From NCBI RefSeq assembly GCF_001027285.1, contig NZ_CP011509.1, positions 8,146,501 through 8,210,500 of the forward strand: a stretch of 64,000 bases of DNA, read 5' to 3'. Positions 9,301-16,918 of the stretch are shown here, in pieces. Position 1 is the stretch's first letter, and each line of letters starts with the position of its first letter. The notes beneath the pieces were generated by a model, which saw only the letters and a program-made list of their open reading frames with translations, was not told the origin of the DNA and did not search any database. Both the position numbers and the translations under genes were made by a program. This DNA comes from Archangium gephyra (lineage in GTDB: Bacteria; Myxococcota; Myxococcia; Myxococcales; Myxococcaceae).

Positions 9301-11305
9301 CCTTCTCGCCCGGCGTGCCGTCCTCGGGCAGCAGCTTGATGTTCGCCTTGTGCACCTCCACGTCGAACTCGCCGCGCCGGCCGTACTCCACCGCGTGCTC
9401 GACGGCGGGCACGCCCGTCATGATGTGCCGCGGCAGACCACCGTTGTGCTCGAGGTCCAGCGGCGGCTGCGGAGGCCGGTGGCCCGGCACGCCCGCGACG
9501 AAGAAGGGGTAGCCGGGCACGGCCGGGCGCTGCGCGGTGCCACCGCTGGCCAGCGCCACCTGGGTGGGTGCATAGGTGGGCATGGGCGGCATGGCGCGGC
9601 CGGGCACGGGCACCACCGCCGGGTTAGGCGTGCCTCCGGAGATCTCCGCGTCCGGCAGCCGGCGATCCTGCGTGCCCGCCTCGAAGACGTCATGCGCCCG
9701 CCACAGCGCCCACATGCCCTGCGCGAAGTGCGGGTAGAGGTGGCAGTGGAAGATGGCATCGCCCACCGTGAGGTTGCGGTTGCCCGCGCCACCGTAGGTG
9801 ATGTCGTACGTGAAGGCGCCGCCCGGGCCGATCGTCTGCGAGTCCAGGTAGGTGGAGTTGTCATCCGCCCACGAGTGCAGCCACTGGTGGCCGTGCAGGT
9901 GGAAGACGTGTGTCTCCTTGGGCCCCGCGTGGATGTTGCGGATGCGCACCGGATCTCCCAGGTAGCTGTGGTGCACGTTGGACGGGTCATCCGGGTAGAG
10001 CGCCGCCACCGCCCTGCCCTCCGCGTCCCGCTCCACGTTCAGCGCCGGATCTCCGTTGGCCCAGGACTCGAGGAAGAACTCCTCGAACTTGCACTCGGCG
10101 CAGTCCTTCGTGGGGCCGATCTTCTTGCGGTTGGCCAGCAGCTCCGAGCCCAGGCCCGAGGCGCCATAGTTGATGCCGAAGCCGTCCCGCACGCCGTGCA
10201 GCATGGGGCGCGTCTCCAGCTCCTGGAACGCCTGCACCGCCTTCATCTCGTCATGGAAGAGCACGGTGAACTCGCGGAAGCGGCCCTCGTTCAGCGAGAC
10301 GCTGCTGTTCATCCCCGTGGTGGTGTAGCCACTGATGATGGCGTTGAGATCGCCGTGGACGATCTCCCCGCCCGCCGTGGTCATCCGCAGGAGGGGGATG
10401 CCCGCCGCGTCCACCGCGTCGTAGTCGATGAGCGGCGTGCCATCCGGGTTCGTCAGCGGCTGGCCCGTGGCGGGATCCTTCCGCGTCGCCGCCGCGAGCT
10501 GCGCCGCCGTCACCTGCGAGCGGTACCAGACCGAGCCCGCCGGCTCCACGTTCACCGCGCCGAACAGGCCGTGCGTCGTCGAGCCGCCCATGCCCTCGCC
10601 GCCCACCGGCGCCCCCATGCTCTGCACGAAGAAGGCGCCCTCGCGGTCCGCGTGCCAGTTGTAGACGCGCGTCTCGCCCGGCCCCGCCAGCGAGCTCCAG
10701 TTGAAGCCCACGTTCGAGCCGTCCGACATGATGTCCAGCGGCTGCAAGCCGTTCACGTGGAACGAGGCCAGCCGCGTCGCGGGCGAGTCGTTGCGCATGT
10801 CGCCGTTGTCCGGCTCCTCTCCCGGCTCCGGCGTCTCGGGCGGCAGGTTGAACGCCCAGTCCGGCGCCCCGTGCAGCGAGATCTGCTCCCGCGTGGGCGC
10901 CAGCCAGTTGGTGAACCGCACCTGCAGGCAGTCCCCCACGTTCGCCCGCAGCGTGAGGGGGCGCGGGCGCTTGCCGTCCCGCAGGCGCGCGTTGCCCGGC
11001 CCCACCGGGCGCGAGGCGTCCACCGCCACCACGTCAAGCTTCAGGGCGTAGATCATCCCCACCGGGTTGAATGAGCCGAAGCGGTTGTACGTGATGACCT
11101 GATCGAGCGCGACCACGTCCGCGGTCAGCGTTCGCGCACAGGACGCCAGTCCCGTACGGAGCTCGTCCACCGGTACAGCGGATGGGCTCGGTTCGTCCGC
11201 GGAGGACGATGCCTGGGGATCGCAGCCCGCTGCCAGCACGCTGGCCCACAGCAGCACGGCTCGGAGGGAGTGGCGACGTCTTGAATGGATGACGAGAGGG
11301 TTCAT
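6356..11305 (-). CDS. giant multicopper oxidase lipoprotein, six cupredoxin-like domains, copper motifs in permuted order
   Basis: The 1649-residue protein has a lipoprotein signal (LAAGC near residue 28) and three tandem two-domain cupredoxin modules (about 40-560, 560-1110, 1110-1649). The trinuclear-site motifs are present but out of the usual order. The HxxHxH motif is H466/H469/H471 and the HCHxxxHxxxxM motif is H520-C521-H522, H526, M531, both in module 1. The HxH pairs H815/H817 and H917/H919 (with H927-H928) come later in module 2. The matching places elsewhere are degenerate. It heads an operon with two SCO proteins. Such very large oxidases include the MnxG/McoA type that oxidise Mn(II), but the substrate here is unknown. 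The start is chosen to put the lipobox correctly; an upstream ATG would add 11 residues. Confidence 0.9.
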   Translation of the reverse strand: MNPLVIHSRRRHSLRAVLLWASVLAAGCDPQASSSADEPSPSAVPVDELRTGLASCARTLTADVVALDQVITYNRFGSFNPVGMIYALKLDVVAVDASRPVGPGNARLRDGKRPRPLTLRANVGDCLQVRFTNWLAPTREQISLHGAPDWAFNLPPETPEPGEEPDNGDMRNDSPATRLASFHVNGLQPLDIMSDGSNVGFNWSSLAGPGETRVYNWHADREGAFFVQSMGAPVGGEGMGGSTTHGLFGAVNVEPAGSVWYRSQVTAAQLAAATRKDPATGQPLTNPDGTPLIDYDAVDAAGIPLLRMTTAGGEIVHGDLNAIISGYTTTGMNSSVSLNEGRFREFTVLFHDEMKAVQAFQELETRPMLHGVRDGFGINYGASGLGSELLANRKKIGPTKDCAECKFEEFFLESWANGDPALNVERDAEGRAVAALYPDDPSNVHHSYLGDPVRIRNIHAGPKETHVFHLHGHQWLHSWADDNSTYLDSQTIGPGGAFTYDITYGGAGNRNLTVGDAIFHCHLYPHFAQGMWALWRAHDVFEAGTQDRRLPDAEISGGTPNPAVVPVPGRAMPPMPTYAPTQVALASGGTAQRPAVPGYPFFVAGVPGHRPPQPPLDLEHNGGLPRHIMTGVPAVEHAVEYGRRGEFDVEVHKANIKLLPEDGTPGEKVAMQYHAGQLAGAARVNTRYGWPAAGYPAYTPEGQSGWFLVNGQPPKPGAPFSEPCKPGAPERNYRAAYVQTDLTVNKAGWHDPQGRIMVLERDVQATLDKTRSPEPFFFRANSGDCINFTATNLIPDVLEADDFQVFTPTDTIGQHIHLVKFDVTASDGSGNGWNYEDGTFSADDVRARIDAANAAGGAFAADGALTQSGSRVFLSATSHPRIPGAPLGAQSTRQRWWADPLVNSAGKDRTMRTVFTHDHFTPSSAQHHGFYGALVVEPAGSTWRDPVTGTVFGTRDDGGPTSFKADILTANSADSFREFNLAFADYAIVYDASGKPVNPPTIHEVALPRAVEHPAGVVAPEVLSTADPGSMLVNYRHEPIPLRIASKGPDGEWAPRPGDLGDMANVFRSDLHGDPFTPLLPVYEGDRVQIRMIQGAQEDQHVFTLNGLKWLHEPDRKDSGFVNGQAIGISEHMEFMLEIPGNKNLLGAADYLYQGASTDDLWNGLWGIVRSYGQARSDLKPLPNNTARLDLTKVVPACPTTAPKRLYTVHAITARGNVPGGKLVYSQKHGLYDPDAILFVKAEHLAAVRSGARRPEPLILRAAAGECIEVKLVNELPAQFTRSPHWNYLTPITDGFNVNQVPMSSQVSLHPQLLQYDVNRGDGANVGYNSVQTVAPGQSRTYQWYAGRYEVTKLASGINLLDFTIQALLSAADFKLTDQGGNTLLFEGKPVELGAVNLRDMADVVTHGMHGAVGTLIVEPQGATWSADTGTEAQATVTYKTRSGTTTSFREFVLVYQDELALHSDRPAFQSNDPDLNGGTALRNMSGADDAEDVGHKGFNYRTEPLWARLGLPPHASEGTVNDQQLGDVFSSRVHGDPETPVFTAKPGAAVRFRVVQPSGHARQHAFTLHGAEWIHDAWADGSGSDFQGTNTKSCAMTTQDGMSVMKAWNFTPLYGAGGANAIPGDYMYRDQPASMLADGLWGIVRVQP

Positions 11306-11443
11306 GACCGGACGGGGATTCCTGTCGGGGAAAGGCAAGGGTCTTACGGTCGGTGGACCAGGGGCCCTGGGAGGCAGCCCCTGATCCGGTGATGCGCTCC
11401 GTGCTCGCGGGGGTGAGGACGGAGACGGACACCCTCACCCCGA

Positions 11444-11464
11444 CCCTCTCCCGAGGGGAGAGGG
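11444..11464. repeat. perfect palindrome, REP-like hairpin after the Ig-like gene
   Basis: Nine-base arms at 11444-11452 and 11456-11464 pair perfectly around a three-base loop, flanked by CCCTCACCCCGA. Palindromes of this composition recur between genes in many GC-rich proteobacteria (from memory). It lies 28 bases beyond the stop of the leftward Ig-like gene and could protect or end that transcript, although no T-run follows. Confidence 0.5.
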
Positions 11465-11492
11465 AGGAGTGGCTCGAGTGGGGACGCCAGGT

Positions 11493-13346
11493 CTAGAAGC
11501 CGGGGCCCGAGGGCGTCAGCGTCGCGCTGAACACGTCCGTCATTCCCGTGGCCTCCTCCACCTCGGCCACTCCCCTGCCGCGCGCATCCGCGGTGAACTC
11601 CACTGTGTGGCTGGCGCCTTCACCGCTCACCGTCAGCCGGTAGCGGCCCCCCGGCGTCACGAACCGGCCAATCAGTTGCAAGCCAATGCGGTTGCCGCCA
11701 TTCACCGTGTCGGGCGCGATGGCCACCGTGCCGGACAGCTCCTGGCCTCCCGAGCCCGTGAACACGAAGTCACGCCCGGTCGCCAGCACCGTCACTTCCC
11801 TCACGAACGTCGTGCTCTTGCCCAGCCCGTCCGTCGCCCGGGCGTACAGGTAGATGACCTGCTCGACCACCACCGTCGGCGCCAGCCAGTTCGTCTCGTA
11901 CATGCCCGACTGCGCGTTGAGCGTCAGCGGCTGCCAGAGCGCCGGGTCCGGCTGCGGAGCCTCTTCGAGCTCCACACCCAGCGGCACCGCGTACAGCTGC
12001 CACTCCACCGCCGTCACACCCGAGCCCGAGTCCGTCGCGGACACCTGCACCAGCTGGTCCACTCCACCCGCCAGGTGCGCATCCACCACCGGAGAGATCA
12101 GGTCCACCACCGGCGCACCCCGGTCCACCGTCACGTTCACGGCCGTCTGCACCACCTGCCGCGCGCTGTCCGAGGCCCGGACGCCAATCACCTGCGCGCC
12201 CTCCCCCAGCGTGTTCGTGTCGAGCCGCACCTCGTAGAACCCCGTCAGGCTGTTGAAGCCCATGACGTTCCAGACGAGCCCACCCACCGTGTACTCGACC
12301 TTGGAGACACCGAAGTCATCCCCGGCCTGCGCCTGCAGGGTGATGGGGCCCTGGAGCACCGCGCCCTCGGCCACGTTCACGATGCTCACCGTGGGCGGCA
12401 GATCCACGCCCGTGGAGAACGAGAGCACCTGCGACACCCCCGCGTTGCCGGACGCGTCCACCGAGCGCACCCGGTAGAAGTACGTCCGGTTCGGCTGCAG
12501 GCCCGTGAGGCTCACCCCATGGCTCGTGGTGCGCGCCGGATCCACCCCCGTCGCCGAGCCCAGGGCGCTGCTGGTGCCGTACTCCACCTGCGAGCTCGCC
12601 GGCTCGTCCGTGGTCCAGCCGATATCGGCGGAGGTCGGCCCCGCCACCGCCGTCATCCCGCTCGCGAGCGGAGCGCGGGTGTCCGTGGGCGTCCCGGACA
12701 CCTCTCCGGAGCGCGGGGACTCGTTGCCCGCCACGTCCACCGCCGCCACCACGTAGTAGTACGGGGTGCCGTTGCTCAGCCCCGGGTCCCGCAGGAAGCT
12801 CACCGACGTCCCCGCCACCTTCGTGTACGGGCCACCGGACGTGGTGCTCCGGTACACGTTGTAGCCCACCAGGTCCATCTCCGTATTGGAGCTCCAGGAC
12901 AGATCCAGGTACCCGCCGTTGCTCGCGCCCACCTGCGCGGCCACCTTCACCCCGGTGGGAGCGGCCGGGGGATTGGCCACCACCGCCACCGCGTACACCA
13001 GCCGCTGATTCCCATCCCCGTCGATGGCCCGGACGTACACGCTGTGGCTGCCATCCGCCACCACCAGGGTGTTCCACGTGCCCCGGTACGTCGTCGACAG
13101 CAGGCTCCCGGAGAGCGCCGTCCAGACGCCCTCCGCGGTGTCGATCTGGTACTCCACCCGGCTCACGCCCGAGCCCAACAGCCCGTCATCCGCGCGGACC
13201 TCGAGGGCGGCCTGGCCGCTCACGGCCACGCCACTGGCGGGTTTCACGATCGTCACGGTGGGGGGGGTCGAGTCCAGCCCGAGCAAGGCCAACGCGGGGG
13301 TGCTCGCCAGGGACACCAGGAGCGCCGCTCCATATCTCCAATACAT
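11493..13346 (-). CDS. secreted Ig-like/fibronectin type III repeat protein
   Basis: The 617-residue exported protein has a signal peptide (about 1-20, ending ALA). An Ig-like domain of the 'TPPTVTIVKPASG' type (about 22-130) comes first. Two fibronectin III domains (about 130-330) and two or three more Ig-like domains (about 340-540) follow, and then a C-terminal beta-rich part. It is probably a surface or matrix protein with no catalytic site visible. The start at 13346 is preferred because GGAG sits six bases before it; an ATG twelve bases upstream is less well placed. Its first domain is closely related to the neighbouring 185-residue protein, pointing to domain duplication. Confidence 0.82.
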   Translation of the reverse strand: MYWRYGAALLVSLASTPALALLGLDSTPPTVTIVKPASGVAVSGQAALEVRADDGLLGSGVSRVEYQIDTAEGVWTALSGSLLSTTYRGTWNTLVVADGSHSVYVRAIDGDGNQRLVYAVAVVANPPAAPTGVKVAAQVGASNGGYLDLSWSSNTEMDLVGYNVYRSTTSGGPYTKVAGTSVSFLRDPGLSNGTPYYYVVAAVDVAGNESPRSGEVSGTPTDTRAPLASGMTAVAGPTSADIGWTTDEPASSQVEYGTSSALGSATGVDPARTTSHGVSLTGLQPNRTYFYRVRSVDASGNAGVSQVLSFSTGVDLPPTVSIVNVAEGAVLQGPITLQAQAGDDFGVSKVEYTVGGLVWNVMGFNSLTGFYEVRLDTNTLGEGAQVIGVRASDSARQVVQTAVNVTVDRGAPVVDLISPVVDAHLAGGVDQLVQVSATDSGSGVTAVEWQLYAVPLGVELEEAPQPDPALWQPLTLNAQSGMYETNWLAPTVVVEQVIYLYARATDGLGKSTTFVREVTVLATGRDFVFTGSGGQELSGTVAIAPDTVNGGNRIGLQLIGRFVTPGGRYRLTVSGEGASHTVEFTADARGRGVAEVEEATGMTDVFSATLTPSGPGF

Positions 13347-13984
13347 GTTCAACTCCATACCTGGATGTGGGGGAAGGACGGCCTGAGACATGACGCGGCC
13401 CTGGCGGAGACGGGCGCAAAGCCTGTCACCGGCACGCTTCAAACACAGACATCGACACAGGGCACGCCGTCACCCGGGCTCGACGTCACCGCGCCCGGGC
13501 AAGGAACGCTGTCGGTCCGCGACAAAAGCGAGATTCGTGCCGCTCCCTGAACACTTGGCTCACCCTGGAGGGCTGGGAGGAGCGCCAGATTCTTTTCTTT
13601 CGGGAAAACGAGGGGTTATCGGTTCACCTTCGAACGCGCGGCCGGCTCGGGGACTTGCTCCCCCGCCTGGACGCTCTCCAGGCCGCTCCGCGTTCCGGGA
13701 GTTCTTTCAGCGTTTCCGTGCGGTATCCGGCAAAACCTACTGATTCTTGCAGTGCCATTGCGGCGGCTGCAGTGGGGCGAAAGCGAGCTTCCAGCCACGT
13801 GGCGCACGGCCGCCCCGCATTCCTGAAAGGAATTCAGTGCCCCGGAAGCAGTGGCTGGGAGCCGCGAGAGGCTTCACCGGAGGCGGGCTCGTCGAGCACC
13901 AGGCCAACATCGGTGAAGCGCGGCGGGTACGGCATCCACCCGAACGGCGCGGGGCGCACGGAGCGCCCCGGTGGACAGCGGCCT
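13347..13984. other. 638-base gap holding one copy of a duplicated upstream block
   Basis: I see no convincing gene here. The sequence TTTCTTTCGGGAAAAC (13594-13609) recurs at 14623-14638, and TTCTTTCAG near 13702-13710 recurs near 14721, with similar spacing (about 110 and 99 bases). Both copies lie upstream of leftward Ig-like genes, so the block may carry shared promoter or operator sequence. An imperfect palindrome around GAATTC lies near 13822-13835. Confidence 0.5.
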
Positions 13985-14542
13985 TCAGCGCGACCGGAGC
14001 AGCACCGAGAGAAGGTTCCCACCCCAGCCCTGCCCCCCGACGCTCCGCTTCGAGGAGAGATCCTGCGTGCCGTCCACCGCGGGCCGGGACGGGTGTTCCT
14101 CGCGGGGCTCGGCGGCCCGAGGGTCCACCTTCACCGTGACGAACACGGTGCGCAGGTTGCCCGTGTAGTCCATCGCGCGGATGTAGAGCTCCTGGCCTCC
14201 GGCCGGCACGGCTCCCGCTTCCGTGCTCGCCTTGTAGGTCATGGAGTCCAGGTCCAGCGTCAACGGCTTCCAGACGCCCGAGGTGGAGCCGAGCTGGTAC
14301 TCCACGCTCCGCACCCCCGAGCCCGTGGGGCCGTCGTCCGCCTGGACCGCGATCTCCAGCTGTCCGCTGATGGACGCGCCCGTGGCGGGCTGGAGCACCT
14401 TGACCTCCGGTGCCGAGGAGTAGAGGCCCAACGAGGCGGCCATGAGGTGAGCGCCCACCAGGGTGACGACGCCCACCGAAGGCATCCAGGTTTCCCAGAT
14501 CGAGGGGCTGTAGATCCGCTTCTGTCGCTTGCTCAGTGCCAT
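13985..14542 (-). CDS. membrane-anchored single Ig-like domain protein
   Basis: The 185-residue protein begins with a basic stretch and one hydrophobic segment (about 20-40) that is an anchor or uncleaved signal. A single Ig-like domain (about 47-140) follows whose sequence parallels the first domain of the 617-residue neighbour (shared pattern ISGQ...ADDG..GSGV..VEYQ). A polar tail closes it. AGGAG at 14551-14555 supports the start. Together with the duplicated block upstream, the pair looks like a local duplication. The function is unknown, probably cell-surface. Confidence 0.78.
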   Translation of the reverse strand: MALSKRQKRIYSPSIWETWMPSVGVVTLVGAHLMAASLGLYSSAPEVKVLQPATGASISGQLEIAVQADDGPTGSGVRSVEYQLGSTSGVWKPLTLDLDSMTYKASTEAGAVPAGGQELYIRAMDYTGNLRTVFVTVKVDPRAAEPREEHPSRPAVDGTQDLSSKRSVGGQGWGGNLLSVLLRSR

Positions 14543-14846
14543 CGCCCACTCCTATTAGCCAGAACCGTGCCGGACCCTGGACAGTCCACCCCTTCCCGGG
14601 GGCGGCTCGCACCGGCCATCCCTTTCTTTCGGGAAAACAGCGGGTTGGCCGAGCTCTCCGGGCTTCAGCCATCTTTCGGGGAGATCAGCGCGGGGCCAGA
14701 GCCCCCGGCGGGACGGAAATTCTTTCAGTCCCTCCAGCGGGCCCCGGGGGAAAAAACTCCACGCCCCGTGTCATCGGGCTGGCACCCCCGGCGATGCGCC
14801 AGGGCTAGGCTGCGAACGTCATGGCCCCCGCCGGGAAAGGGACTGA
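14543..14846. other. 304-base divergent gap with the second copy of the duplicated block
   Basis: This is the divergent region between the Ig-like gene and modA. It holds TTTCTTTCGGGAAAAC at 14623-14638, a further CTTTCGGG near 14673-14680 and TTCTTTCAG near 14720-14728, matching the block at 13594-13710. No clear -35/-10 pair was found for modA. No gene is seen. Confidence 0.5.
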
Positions 14847-15680
14847 ATGAACGTCATCGTGAAGGGGGCGCTCGCCGCGGGCGCCCTGCTCATCATCGCG
14901 GCGGGCCTGAAGACGGGCCTGCGCGAGCACGGAGCCATCGCCAACTCCGCCCCGTCCGCGGGCGCCGAGGAGAAGCGGACACTGAGCATCGCCGCGGCCT
15001 CGGACCTGAAGTTCGCGCTGGACGAGCTGCTGGTGCCCTTCCGCGCGAAGCACCCCGGCGCGGACGTCCAGGTCACCTACGGCTCATCGGGCAACTTCCT
15101 CGCGCAGCTGAGCCACGGCGCGCCCTTCGACGTCTTCCTCTCCGCGGACGTGGCCTCTCCCCGCAGGCTGGCCGAGCAGGGACTGGTGGCCGGCGAGGTC
15201 TTCCCCTACGCCGTGGGCCGCCTCGCGGTGTGGGTGCCCAAGGACTCGCCCCTGCCCCTGGCGCAGCGGGGCCTGGACGCCCTGCGCGAGCCGGCCGCCC
15301 GGCGCATCGCCATCGCCAACCCCCAGCATGCCCCCTATGGCCGGGCCGCCGAGGCCGCTCTGAAGAGCCAGGGCGTCTATGAGGCCGTCAAGGACAGGCT
15401 GGTGCTCGGGGAGAACATCGCGCAGACCGCGCAGTTCGTGCAGAGCGGGGCCGCGGAGGCGGGCATCCTCGCCCTGGCGCTCGCGCTCGCCCCGGCCATG
15501 CGGGAGCAGGGCCGCTTCTGGGAGGTGCCGCTCGACGCCTACCCCCGCCTGGAGCAGGGCGGCGCCATCCTCGAGCGCGCGAAGGACGCGGCGCTGGCCC
15601 GGGAGTTCCGCGACCACCTGCTCGGCCCCGAGGGCTCGGAGGTGCTCGAGCGCTATGGCTTCTCCCTGCCCCAGCAGTGA
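14847..15680 (+). CDS. modA: molybdate ABC transporter substrate-binding protein
   Basis: The 277-residue protein is of normal ModA length. A hydrophobic N-terminal signal (about 5-20) is followed by the family hallmarks: IAAASDLKFALDEL near the start of the mature domain, YGSSGNFLAQL, GAPFDVFLSAD and the late AAEAGILALAL segment. ModA binds molybdate or tungstate in the periplasm and hands it to ModB/ModC. No modB or modC follows, because the next genes run the other way, so this copy is an orphan or works with a permease elsewhere. There is some chance that it binds another oxyanion. Confidence 0.92.
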   Translation: MNVIVKGALAAGALLIIAAGLKTGLREHGAIANSAPSAGAEEKRTLSIAAASDLKFALDELLVPFRAKHPGADVQVTYGSSGNFLAQLSHGAPFDVFLSADVASPRRLAEQGLVAGEVFPYAVGRLAVWVPKDSPLPLAQRGLDALREPAARRIAIANPQHAPYGRAAEAALKSQGVYEAVKDRLVLGENIAQTAQFVQSGAAEAGILALALALAPAMREQGRFWEVPLDAYPRLEQGGAILERAKDAALAREFRDHLLGPEGSEVLERYGFSLPQQ

Positions 15681-15711
15681 GGCGTTGGGCCAGGGCGGGC
15701 GCGCCCCCGCT

Positions 15712-16281
15712 TCACTGGAGCTGGGAGCGCACCGACTCCATCACCGCGGCCCGGAGCGCGGACAGCTGGCGCGAACGGGCGTCCCCGGACTGGGCCCCGG
15801 GCACCGACGGCGCCTCCCCGGAGCCGCTGCTGCGCACCCCCGACAGGCGGAACTTGAAGTTCGCCACCCCCGAGGCGCCATCGGAGCACTTCACGGTGAT
15901 GGCACCGTTGGGGTTGAAGTCGAGCGACGCATCGCCCTCCAACGACCCCACCCCACTGAAGAAGACCCACGTGAAGTTGCAGGAGTCCCGCGTGTAGGTG
16001 GGACACACCTTGGTGTCGAGCGCGAAAGAGGCTCCGTCCTCTCCGGCCTTCATCTTCGCGCTCAGGCCGCAGTCGAAATCCAGGTAGAGCCTGTCGGACT
16101 CGAAGGCATCCGCGATGATCACGAGCGGGAGGTCCTTCAGGTCCGTCTTGTCCTCCCGGCCCCCCGACGTGAGGGTGAGCACACCCGAGACCTGATAGGC
16201 GCCGGAGAAGTCCTTGCGGGCATCACACCCACAGAGGGACAGGGCCACGGCCACGGCGGACGACACGGCGAGACGGTTCAT
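15712..16281 (-). CDS. small lipoprotein of unknown function
   Basis: The 189-residue protein has a lipoprotein-type signal (LSLCGC) and then about 140 residues of predicted beta strands with four further Cys (in DFDCGL, KVCPTY, RDSCNF and TVKCSD), which may form disulfides. A variable Ser/Arg-rich tail follows. It is not recognised. It is probably anchored in the outer membrane. The start at 16281 is set by AGGAGG nine bases upstream; the earlier TTG would abut that site. Confidence 0.75.
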   Translation of the reverse strand: MNRLAVSSAVAVALSLCGCDARKDFSGAYQVSGVLTLTSGGREDKTDLKDLPLVIIADAFESDRLYLDFDCGLSAKMKAGEDGASFALDTKVCPTYTRDSCNFTWVFFSGVGSLEGDASLDFNPNGAITVKCSDGASGVANFKFRLSGVRSSGSGEAPSVPGAQSGDARSRQLSALRAAVMESVRSQLQ

Positions 16282-16371
16282 GGGAGACAACCTCCTTGGG
16301 AGCTTGCCTCCTACTAAAGAAAAAGCAGCCGTGGGTTACGGCAAGGGGCGTGGTGATGACGGCCAGACGGC

Positions 16372-16842
16372 TCAGGCGGCTCCGGCGCCCTGGAGCTGCT
16401 TGACGATGCCCAGCGCCTCGGTGACGTGACGCGTGGCGTTGAGCTGCGAGTTGAAGACGTGCCGGACAACGCCCTGGCGGTCGATGACGTACGTCACCCG
16501 CCCCGGCAGCAGGCCGAGGGTGCTCGGCACGCCGTACTCGCGCCGCACCTTGCCACCCTCGTCGGCCAGGAGCGTGAAGGGCAGCCGGTGCTTCGCCGCG
16601 AAGGCCTCGTGCGAGGCCGCCGACTGCGAGCTGATGCCCACCACCTCGGCGCCGGCATCCTTGAAGGACTCGTACGAGTCCCGGAACGAGCACGCCTCCT
16701 TGGTGCAGCCCGGCGTGTCATCCTTCGGGTAGAAATAGAGGACCACCGTCCCCTTCTGGAGCAGCGCCTTCAGCTGGACGGAGGTGCCATCCTGCTTGGG
16801 GAGTGAGAAATCGGGAGCCTGGTCGCCAGTCTTGATGCTCAT
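16372..16842 (-). CDS. bcp: Bcp/PrxQ-type thioredoxin-dependent peroxiredoxin
   Basis: The 156-residue protein has the standard length of the BCP/PrxQ group. The peroxidatic Cys lies in DDTPGCTKEAC, with a second Cys five residues on as the resolving residue, and the GISSQSAASHEAF segment and VTYVIDRQG strand are typical. It reduces hydrogen and organic peroxides with thioredoxin in the cytoplasm. It is transcribed alone, divergent from the VIT/vWA gene with about 75 bases between them. Confidence 0.95.
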   Translation of the reverse strand: MSIKTGDQAPDFSLPKQDGTSVQLKALLQKGTVVLYFYPKDDTPGCTKEACSFRDSYESFKDAGAEVVGISSQSAASHEAFAAKHRLPFTLLADEGGKVRREYGVPSTLGLLPGRVTYVIDRQGVVRHVFNSQLNATRHVTEALGIVKQLQGAGAA

Positions 16843-16918
16843 CGCCCCTTGCTAACCAACAGTCCCTGGGGTTTCAACGGACAAGGAGCGGGAAGCCACC
16901 GGCGGGTAGGATGCCCCC

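Noticed and set aside
14557-14572. Sigma-54-like promoter (GG-N10-GC spacing, leftward) before the single Ig-domain gene
   Set aside because: The predicted transcript would start near 14547, downstream of the AGGAG ribosome-binding site at 14551-14555 that the gene appears to need, so the match is probably chance.
14847-15680. Complete molybdate transporter operon
   Set aside because: Only modA is present; the flanking genes are on the opposite strand and are not permease or ATPase genes.
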